DNA from: an archaeon RBG_16_50_20
Lineage (GTDB): Archaea > Thermoproteota > Bathyarchaeia > 40CM-2-53-6
Direction: 5' to 3'
DNA: 7,946 bases
NCBI GenBank assembly: GCA_001768965.1
Contig: MEMY01000048.1
Span: forward strand, 1-7,946
The notes under the pieces are model-generated. The model ran no database searches and had not been told where the DNA came from. It was given only the letters and a program-made list of their open reading frames with translations. Position 1 is the first letter of the stretch, and each line of letters opens with the position of its first letter. Shown here piece by piece: positions 1 to 4,988 of the stretch. Made by a program: the position numbers and the translations under genes.

Positions 1-723
1 GGGTGAAACATCGAAGTATGCCACAGCACTACTAAATTCGGAACAGACTGTGGCCTCGAGTGTTACGGTCCATCTACCGACAACGTCCGCCGTGAGGGTT
101 CTAGAGGAAGCCCCGTAGAGTATGAAGTTGAAAACTTTCGGTGTACCCGCTGGAGGTGTAATTGTAAGGCGCGCAAAGGCGGGTTTGTTGACGTTCATAA
201 GGATCGTAATCTTGTCGGTGAGTCTGTAGGCTGGTTTGTCAGTCGAGACAGAAGCGGAAATCGGAGGACCAGATGGCACTACCGTCAAGCTGAATATGGC
301 CGACGAAGAATCAAACGGAGGAGGGGGAAGCGTGGGACCCTGCTTGGTAGCAGTGACCGACAAAGCGTATGTCCCTGGGCATAGGCCCGACGACCCCACG
401 CCGATCGTTAGAGGAACCGCAGTTCCACCTGCTGGAACGGCAACAGGGTTGGTACCAAATGCAAAAACTGAGCCAGAGGGAAGCCCACTCAGAGTGAGCA
501 AGTAAGTGTCAGGGTTAGGAGGGTTCGGATAATTCGGCGCTCCCAGACTTATGCTATACAAAGCAGTAGAGAACTGGGAGACAACCTGCGATCCAGGGGT
601 CACCCCTACAGTGATTGCATAAACACGCGTCGTCGGAAGCAGCACGGAAAGCAAAATTACGCCCAAAAGTAGGATTAGCTTCGAAATTCTCAAAGACGCT
701 TCAATCCCGATTACTGATGCCAC
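1..723 (-). CDS. Secreted/surface protein with Ig-like domains, N-terminal part (runs off left edge)
   Basis: This reading frame stays open on the minus strand from a GTG at 723 to the window edge, giving 241 codons with no stop. The N-terminus is a classic signal peptide: Arg12 and Lys15, a hydrophobic core at about 16-29 (LILLLGVILLSVLL), then a small-residue cleavage site after VYA (residue 36). Residues 37-149 resemble an Ig-like beta-sandwich, with the common 'LSGLPSG...PVAVPAGGTAVPL...GTYALSVTAT' pattern. After a Pro-rich linker (130-136), a second Ig-like unit starts near 155 with 'STDKPAYRLTD', as in repeats of archaeal surface proteins. Cys115 and Cys227 are the only cysteines. The protein is probably exported and cell-wall or S-layer associated; its specific function is unknown. 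GTG723 fits a leaderless transcript from the TATA-like box at 741-753; TTG693 is the alternative start and would give a shorter n-region. The C-terminal part is not visible. Confidence 0.75.
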   Translation of the reverse strand, partial: MASVIGIEASLRISKLILLLGVILLSVLLPTTRVYAITVGVTPGSQVVSQFSTALYSISLGAPNYPNPPNPDTYLLTLSGLPSGSVFAFGTNPVAVPAGGTAVPLTIGVGSSGLCPGTYALSVTATKQGPTLPPPPFDSSSAIFSLTVVPSGPPISASVSTDKPAYRLTDKITILMNVNKPAFARLTITPPAGTPKVFNFILYGASSRTLTADVVGRWTVTLEATVCSEFSSAVAYFDVSP

Positions 724-740
724 GTATTCAGCTTTCGATT

Positions 741-753
741 CTATTTAAAATAG
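741..753 (-). promoter_or_regulatory. TATA-like box, near-palindromic, for the surface protein gene
   Basis: CTATTTAAAATAG is a dyad with 6-base arms around one central base. On the minus strand it reads as an A/T-rich TATA element centred about 25 bases before GTG723, the usual archaeal TATA-to-start distance. Being nearly symmetric it could also fire rightward, but no convincing plus-strand gene follows. The assignment rests on spacing and composition only. Confidence 0.45.
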
Positions 754-960
754 GCTGTCCAAGCGGTGGAGTCTCTTGTAGTCTTGAGCTACGCGTAGAT
801 CAATACAACGTTTCACGTGGCGAAACCACACCGCCCCGTCTATTCAGAACGTTTAAACTGGAAACAGCTCCCTACTCCCACTGCGACGATGAGGGAATCA
901 GAGTTAACCTGAAGGAATTGTGTTGATAAGGCATTTACCCTGAGTCGCGCTTCCAGAAGA
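754..960. other. Intergenic stretch without a supported gene
   Basis: No frame on either strand gives a protein I recognise, and no tRNA-like fold is apparent. It holds a perfect 10-base palindrome CTACGCGTAG at 789-798 and a small dyad GTTTC(N7)GAAAC at 810-826 that contains CACGTG. Either could be an operator, but I have no evidence of use. Confidence 0.4.
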
Positions 961-961
961 A

Positions 962-969
962 TTAATATT
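962..969 (+). promoter_or_regulatory. TATA-like box before the two-CxxC small gene
   Basis: TTAATATT is centred about 27 bases before GTG993. That spacing would place transcription initiation at or within a few bases of the start codon, so a leaderless mRNA is likely. No Shine-Dalgarno sequence precedes the GTG, which agrees. Confidence 0.5.
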
Positions 970-992
970 CGCCCCCAAACTAGGCGCTGCAA

Positions 993-1238
993 GTGTCTGA
1001 GATGCCGTTCTACCTATGTGAAAACTGCGCACGAGAAAAGGTGAAACTGGATCTTACCTTCGCCGGCATCAATCAGCTTTGGCTCCGTGCGTCACCGAAT
1101 CCCGATGGTTTCGGTCCGCCGTGTGAATTCTGCAATGCACCCAAGACAATATACCAAATCCAGATCATAGGCACCAAGTTCGACACCGAAGGCCAACAGT
1201 TAGAGAAAATGAAGGCCGAGATCAACCCGACGGCCTAG
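993..1238 (+). CDS. Small hypothetical protein with two CxxC knuckles (zinc-ribbon-like)
   Basis: The 81-residue product has Cys9-x2-Cys12 near the N-terminus and Cys44-x2-Cys47 mid-protein, 31 residues apart. This is the arrangement of a zinc ribbon or other four-cysteine metal site. The segment between them (about 17-40) has alternating hydrophobics and an aromatic patch; residues 51-62 look like a beta strand (TIYQIQIIG), and the tail is charged and probably helical. I do not recognise a named family. Zinc ribbons of this size often serve in nucleic-acid or protein contacts, but that is only general family knowledge. The start is GTG993, placed by the TATA box about 27 bases upstream; ATG1002 would lose only three residues. 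It lies 95 bases before moaE on the same strand, separated by a hairpin, so it is probably a separate transcript. Confidence 0.65.
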   Translation: MSEMPFYLCENCAREKVKLDLTFAGINQLWLRASPNPDGFGPPCEFCNAPKTIYQIQIIGTKFDTEGQQLEKMKAEINPTA

Positions 1239-1272
1239 TTTCGTGCAAACCGTGAAACCATCCCCTCTGATA

Positions 1273-1291
1273 CCCTAGCCCAAGTCTAGGG
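1273..1291 (+). terminator. Hairpin between the small gene and moaE (possible terminator or operator)
   Basis: CCCTAG at 1273-1278 pairs perfectly with CTAGGG at 1286-1291 around a 7-base loop. It starts 34 bases after the upstream stop codon and ends 42 bases before the moaE start. No run of T follows, so termination is not certain. A protein-binding dyad in the moaE promoter is an equal possibility, since an archaeal TATA element would lie just downstream (weak candidate TTCTAATC at 1303-1310). Confidence 0.3.
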
Positions 1292-1333
1292 GTAACGTTC
1301 AATTCTAATCGAGAATGACTGTTAGATCCAAGA

Positions 1334-1801
1334 GTGGCGACCATGGAACCCATAGGACTTCACAAGAAAGGCGAAGTTGAACTGGCAAGAATTCTGGATG
1401 GTTTCTCGAAGCATCCAGCCTACAAGGAAGCGGGTGCGGTAGCATGCTTTCTAGGCATCGTGCGTGAGGATCCGGTTTCAGAATCGCAGGCGAAGGTTAC
1501 GCATCTCGAGTATGAGGCGTACGAGGAAGTCGCGGTGAAACGCATGGAGGAAATTAGAGAATCGATCAAGAATCGTTCTGGAGTTATTGACGTCTCGATC
1601 CATCACGTGATTGATAGCCTGAATGTCGGGGAGCCAAGTCTGTTTGTTGCGGTTCTCGGAAGACATAGGCAGGATGTGTTTCCTGCGCTCTCTGAGACTG
1701 TTGAGCGTGTGAAGAAAGAAGTGCCGATTTGGAAGAAGGAGTATACGACAAAGGATTCATACTGGGTTTCATCTGCACAGTCGAAGAAATCGGGTCATTA
1801 A
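1334..1801 (+). CDS. moaE: Molybdopterin synthase catalytic subunit MoaE
   Basis: MoaE is the large subunit of molybdopterin synthase. With the thiocarboxylated MoaD subunit it inserts two sulfurs into cyclic pyranopterin monophosphate to form molybdopterin in the cytoplasm. The 155-residue product matches the family length (about 150). Conserved stations are visible: 'GAVACFLGIVR' (34-44), 'LEYEAYEEVAVKRM' (58-71), the His111-Arg112 pair, and the active-site segment 'VKKEVPIWKKE' (126-136). There, Lys127 and Lys134 align with the catalytic lysines 119 and 126 of the E. coli enzyme. The C-terminus 'YWV' is also typical. The start is GTG1334 or ATG1343; a weak A/T-rich box at 1303-1310 favours GTG as a leaderless start. 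No moaD, moaA or moaC is in view, so its partner must be encoded elsewhere. It is followed 77 bases later by a TrmB-type regulator that appears to have its own promoter. Confidence 0.93.
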   Translation: MATMEPIGLHKKGEVELARILDGFSKHPAYKEAGAVACFLGIVREDPVSESQAKVTHLEYEAYEEVAVKRMEEIRESIKNRSGVIDVSIHHVIDSLNVGEPSLFVAVLGRHRQDVFPALSETVERVKKEVPIWKKEYTTKDSYWVSSAQSKKSGH

Positions 1802-1820
1802 CCACTCCCAGTTGTGAAAT

Positions 1821-1828
1821 TTTATATT
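1821..1828 (+). promoter_or_regulatory. TATA box for the TrmB-family regulator
   Basis: TTTATATT lies 19 bases after the moaE stop. Archaeal spacing predicts initiation near 1850, leaving a leader of roughly 30 bases before TTG1879. Its presence between the genes argues that the regulator is transcribed independently and that the longer in-frame start at 1729, inside moaE, is not used. Confidence 0.5.
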
Positions 1829-1878
1829 CACATTCCGCCAAGAACTCAGCTAACCAACTGTTCTTTCGGCGAGCAGAT

Positions 1879-2664
1879 TTGACGATAAGCGACAGAGCCA
1901 GGCGATCTTTGCAGGAGTTCGGCCTGACTGATTACGAAATCCGCTCATACACATGGTTGCTCGAAATCGGCCCAGCAACTGCCAGCGAACTGAGCGAAGC
2001 ATCCGACGTGCCCTACTCTAAGATTTACGAGGTACTTGGTTCGCTGGAGAAGAAAGGTTGGATCGAGAGTGAGCACGGACGACCGAGCAAATACTATCCG
2101 AAGCCCCCCTCAGTCGCGATGGAGATCACCAAATCCCAACTTGAAAACAAGCTCAAAACGAACGAAGCCCTCGTTCTCGAGGAACTTCAACCCATCTATG
2201 AGAAGAAAGGCGTGAGGGAACGACCAGACATTTGGATTGTACGAGGCAACTTCAACGTTCTAGCCAAAGTCCGAGAAACCATAGAACACGTCCAAAAAGA
2301 GATCTTGGCCGCCGTGCCCGCGATTCCTGATCCGGTTGCTGAAATGCTCATCCCGCTCGTGAAGACGATTGTTGAAAAGGGTGTGAAAGTGCAGTTTATG
2401 ATAATGAAGCGTCCTATGAGCGAGACCATGGCAAGGCTCTCGAAGCTTTGCGAGGTCCGAGTGAGAGAGCAGATGTTTGGGGGCGGCATAATCGCAGACG
2501 GACGCGAAGTCATCCTGCTCTTGGGTCAGGAAGGGGACGAGGCAATCAGTTTGGCAATTTGGTCTGACCATATTGGGCTTGCGAAGTTCGCCAAGAACTA
2601 CTTCGAATACCTCTGGTCCGACTCGAAGTCTTCTGGAGATAACGAGAACCAAAAGCGGGCATGA
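1879..2664 (+). CDS. TrmB-family transcriptional regulator
   Basis: The 261-residue product starts with a winged helix-turn-helix domain (about 10-75). The pattern 'LQEFGLTDYEIRSYTWLLEIGPATASELSEASDVPYSKIYEVLGSLEKKGWIE' is typical of TrmB proteins, the recognition helix being near 'PYSKIYEVLGSL' (45-56). A charged, probably coiled linker helix follows (80-110). Residues 117-248 form the PLD-like C-terminal domain of the family ('DIWIVRG' at 117-123, 'EILAAVPAI' at 141-149, 'GGGIIADGREVILLL' at 201-215). TrmB members usually control sugar uptake or central metabolism, and many bind a sugar ligand; this short form lacks the long maltose-binding region of the archetype, so its ligand and targets are unknown. 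I chose TTG1879 because the family starts just before the helix-turn-helix and a TATA box sits about 55 bases upstream; the only ATG further upstream (1729) would overlap moaE. Its tail is hydrophilic. It converges on the minus-strand gene at 2815. Confidence 0.88.
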   Translation: MTISDRARRSLQEFGLTDYEIRSYTWLLEIGPATASELSEASDVPYSKIYEVLGSLEKKGWIESEHGRPSKYYPKPPSVAMEITKSQLENKLKTNEALVLEELQPIYEKKGVRERPDIWIVRGNFNVLAKVRETIEHVQKEILAAVPAIPDPVAEMLIPLVKTIVEKGVKVQFMIMKRPMSETMARLSKLCEVRVREQMFGGGIIADGREVILLLGQEGDEAISLAIWSDHIGLAKFAKNYFEYLWSDSKSSGDNENQKRA

Positions 2665-2743
2665 GAAAGCGTCTCAAGATCAGCAGGTATTGGCAAGTTC
2701 TATCTTTGTGTGAGCATTCGTCTGGGCTGTCAGGTCCATTGTT

Positions 2744-2765
2744 GGCTTCTTCCCTTCAAGAAGCC
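2744..2765. terminator. Strong hairpin in the convergent gap
   Basis: GGCTTCTT (2744-2751) and AAGAAGCC (2758-2765) form a perfect 8-base stem with a 6-base loop. It sits between the 3' ends of the TrmB gene (stop at 2664) and the minus-strand gene ending at 2815, so it would be read by both transcripts. No long T tract follows on either strand, so it may stabilise 3' ends rather than terminate. The rest of 2665-2814 shows no gene. Confidence 0.4.
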
Positions 2766-2814
2766 CACGACAACCATCGCCCCTGATTTCCTCTATGGAC
2801 GGATGCCCGATCGC

Positions 2815-3201
2815 TTAAGCCATGAGAATCGAGTGTCTGAGACGTAGCAACGGAATGACCTGGTCGAGTTCTGCACCTGAACGTATTTCCAACGTCGCGT
2901 ATTTGACGTCGCCCATTTCCTCGGCTTCTTTCACTCGGTCTACGACTTGACTGTCAAGATTCTCGTCTTGGAAGACTTTCTTTGCGAACCTTGGTTCAAC
3001 TGGAACGCTGAGCCAGAGTTTCTCGTCCAAGTGTACCCAAGCTAGGTCGGAACCTCTTACTCGGTAGGCTGGACACCAGTCTCCTCGCAGTTCGTCTATC
3101 TCAATTGATTCTTCAACTTCAGGAAGTGCTGTCACAGCGGACCTTAGATCCGTGAAGTATTTCCTTTGCTTAGGTTTGATTCGTTCGAGAAACTCCTGCA
3201 A
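2815..3201 (-). CDS. Small YjbR/DUF1801-like protein of unknown function
   Basis: The 128-residue product has a helical N-terminus (MQEFLERIKPKQRKYFTDL), then 'LPEVEESIEID' near residues 26-36. Next comes a strand-rich core with 'AYRVRGSDLAWVHLDEKLWLSVPVEP' and a helical stretch before a final strand (YATLEIRS) and helix. The order 'LPxVEES - xYRVxGxxLAWxxLxxKLWLSVP' resembles the CyaY-like fold of YjbR/MmcQ and DUF1801 proteins, which have no firmly established biochemical role. The family name is a tentative resemblance by eye. The start is TTG3201: an in-frame TGA closes the frame 24 bases upstream, and a purine-rich GGAGAGG sits 11 bases before the TTG. It lies 104 bases downstream of the geranylgeranyl reductase homologue on the same strand, so it may be co-transcribed or use its own weak promoter (A/T-rich segment near 3246-3256). 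Confidence 0.7.
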   Translation of the reverse strand: MQEFLERIKPKQRKYFTDLRSAVTALPEVEESIEIDELRGDWCPAYRVRGSDLAWVHLDEKLWLSVPVEPRFAKKVFQDENLDSQVVDRVKEAEEMGDVKYATLEIRSGAELDQVIPLLRLRHSILMA

Positions 3202-3212
3202 TCCTGTTCTTG

Positions 3213-3219
3213 CCTCTCC
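3213..3219 (-). promoter_or_regulatory. Shine-Dalgarno-like GGAGAGG deciding a TTG start
   Basis: GGAGAGG on the minus strand sits 11 bases before TTG3201. It is the clearest ribosome-binding-like site in the window; most other starts here lack one. It supports the TTG codon as the start of the 128-residue protein. Confidence 0.4.
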
Positions 3220-3305
3220 AAGTCAGAGTAAAATCGCTTCTACTGAGCTATTTGAATCTGACGAGTGCCTGCTGACCACAGTGAAAAGTGAAAGTTGCTC
3301 AACGA

Positions 3306-4763
3306 CTAGGCGAATCTAGAGTATGCTTCCTGTAGCTCTGCTTTGAATTTGCGGTGCCATTCTGGAAAGGTTTCTGGTGATGTTGGGTAGTTCATGTAGT
3401 GTTGGACCAGCTTTCTGTTCTTTTCTGCAGCGTAATGAAGCCCCCTCGCGAATGCGAGCTTGGGAAGCACCCAGAGAAGTTTTGCCGGATTTCCAAAACC
3501 GACTTGTTTGAACTCTGGGTGCTCCCTACGTATTATCCTGTCAACGTCATCTTGCCCCAGAAAATGCTTCATGCCATAGTTGAGATCAGCGTTACTGATT
3601 GTTTGCAGAAAGCGGCGGAGGATCTCGGAGCTTGCCATGCGAAAACCGTAAGTCTTCACATACTCTGTGTTGAATTTCCATAAACCACTTTCAGAAGTGT
3701 CCTTTGACTGCATGGCCTCGGCCGCTACACGGCCTGCGATTGTGCTCGCGTAGATAGCTGGGCCGATTCCTCCAGCATCGATCGGCCGTGGCATCCAAGC
3801 CGCGTCACCAACAATCATGTACCCATTCGCAACCATGCAATCGTTCTGCCTTCTGACCGGAACCTGCCAGCTTCCCTTCGCATTCCCAACATCTTCGGGA
3901 CTATCAGCTAGCTTCCAGTTCTTGATTACCGGGTTCAAGCGGATGTATTCATCGATCAGGGACTGCAATGTGTCATTCCTCCCCAGCCTCCTATTTCTCG
4001 CGTCAAGCAGCCTCTTCTGAACACCTAGACCAATGTTGACCTTGTTCTCACCCTTCGGAAAAACCCAAGCATACCCTCCGGGCGCAATTTCTTGGTCTAA
4101 GTGAATTATGGCAAATTCAGGATCGAAGTATGTACTGTTCCTTTCGCCAAGCTCAAATGTGAGGATATAACGACCAGTAGATTCCATGTCGTTCTCTTTA
4201 TCGATCTCTTTCTCGATGTAGCTTTTGATCGGTAACCCAGTTCTAAGTCGAGATGCGGAACCAGTGGCGTCGACAACTAGTTTGGCCGTTTTCTTGAAGG
4301 TCACGTTGTCTTTTGCGGATCTGCAGTGAATTCCTCTAATGAATCCGTCCTCTGCGGTAAGCCCCTCAGTATAGGTTTCGAAGAGGAACTCGACTCCCAT
4401 CTTCTTTGCATCGTTCATTTGCTTTTGTGGGAGGAGTTTGCGGTTCAGAACATAGCCATCGCCGTCGAACATTGCCTTCGAGGCGTGATCTGGGGAGTAG
4501 GCGACCACGCCGTGGACAGCGTGTTCAAGTTCCGGTTTGCTGTAGCGAATACCAACCTCCTTCGCAAGAAAGTCGAGACTGCCCTGGCTCACAGCATCCC
4601 CACAGATCCATCCACTAGCCGTCTTCTTTCCAACTTCTGATCCTGGGTTTCTATCAATAACCAGGATTTTCAAGTTCTGATTTGAGTGTTTCGCCGCCGA
4701 GGCAGCGGTTATCATGCCTGCAATTCCGCCTCCGGCTACTATCACATCGTAGTCTGGCTCCAT
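3306..4763 (-). CDS. Geranylgeranyl reductase family FAD-dependent oxidoreductase
   Basis: Members of this flavoprotein family hydrogenate the double bonds of geranylgeranyl chains; in archaea they saturate digeranylgeranylglycerophospholipids to archaeol-type lipids at the membrane. The 485-residue product has the N-terminal dinucleotide fold 'DVIVAGGGIAGM' (6-17, Gly11-x-Gly13-x2-Gly16). An 'ASGWICGDAVSQG' loop (49-61) follows, in the place of the Cys-Gly loop of archaeal reductases. Then come 'VVDATG' (163-168), the substrate-domain signature 'GGYAWVFPKG' (229-238) with 'VNIGLG' (242-247), and the FAD-ribityl motif 'VGDAAWMPRPIDAGGIGPAI' (318-337). It is longer than the usual 390-450 residues, with a helical C-terminal extension from about 400. 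The start is ATG4763. Tes-like synthase lies upstream on the same strand, supporting a lipid role. A reductase of another isoprenoid, such as a quinone side chain, cannot be excluded. Confidence 0.88.
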   Translation of the reverse strand: MEPDYDVIVAGGGIAGMITAASAAKHSNQNLKILVIDRNPGSEVGKKTASGWICGDAVSQGSLDFLAKEVGIRYSKPELEHAVHGVVAYSPDHASKAMFDGDGYVLNRKLLPQKQMNDAKKMGVEFLFETYTEGLTAEDGFIRGIHCRSAKDNVTFKKTAKLVVDATGSASRLRTGLPIKSYIEKEIDKENDMESTGRYILTFELGERNSTYFDPEFAIIHLDQEIAPGGYAWVFPKGENKVNIGLGVQKRLLDARNRRLGRNDTLQSLIDEYIRLNPVIKNWKLADSPEDVGNAKGSWQVPVRRQNDCMVANGYMIVGDAAWMPRPIDAGGIGPAIYASTIAGRVAAEAMQSKDTSESGLWKFNTEYVKTYGFRMASSEILRRFLQTISNADLNYGMKHFLGQDDVDRIIRREHPEFKQVGFGNPAKLLWVLPKLAFARGLHYAAEKNRKLVQHYMNYPTSPETFPEWHRKFKAELQEAYSRFA

Positions 4764-4840
4764 CGGTAGGGACGCATCCTTAACGTGCAGTTTGTTGTAA
4801 CATCAGGCTTCCACACAAAAACGTTCAGGTTGGATTTGCC

Positions 4841-4972
4841 GTGGCGCGAAAGATCAACCGACTGAAGAATGTATGTGCGGCGATTCGGCACGAGGAAATA
4901 GCCCGAGTAATGGAAGAGAAAATCACGGAAATCAGGTTAGAGAAGAGAAAGGAAGACGGGGAAAGAGGGTAG
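4841..4972 (+). CDS. Possible small gene, 43 residues, opposite to the lipid genes
   Basis: Starting at GTG4841, a 43-residue frame encodes a highly charged, probably helical peptide: 'MARKINRLKNVCAAIRHEEI' at 1-20, then 'ARVMEEKITEIRLEKRKEDG' at 21-40. It sits wholly inside the 225-base gap, 77 bases from the reductase start and 16 bases from the end of the Tes-like gene, overlapping neither. Codons are rich in GAG, GAA and AAG, and its composition looks like protein rather than random translation. No clear TATA box precedes it; the A-rich ACACAAAAA near 4812-4820 is a weak candidate at the right distance for a leaderless GTG. I recognise no family. It could instead be chance, or a remnant of an older gene, since the frame stays open for 24 bases beyond any obvious domain upstream of the GTG as well. 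Confidence 0.35.
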   Translation: MARKINRLKNVCAAIRHEEIARVMEEKITEIRLEKRKEDGERG

Positions 4973-4988
4973 GCGAAGCTGGTGTAGC

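Noticed and set aside
236..505. Plus-strand frame of 89 residues
   Set aside because: It is opposite the surface-protein gene. The minus-strand frame has a signal peptide and Ig-like pattern, while this one has low-complexity Gly/Pro/Thr typical of a shadow.
615..926. Plus-strand frame of 103 residues
   Set aside because: It overlaps the 5' end and promoter of the surface-protein gene and shows no recognisable domain or own promoter.
1729..1878. N-terminal extension of the TrmB-family protein from ATG1729
   Set aside because: It would overlap moaE by 73 bases and add 50 residues foreign to the family; the TATA box at 1821-1828 lies inside it.
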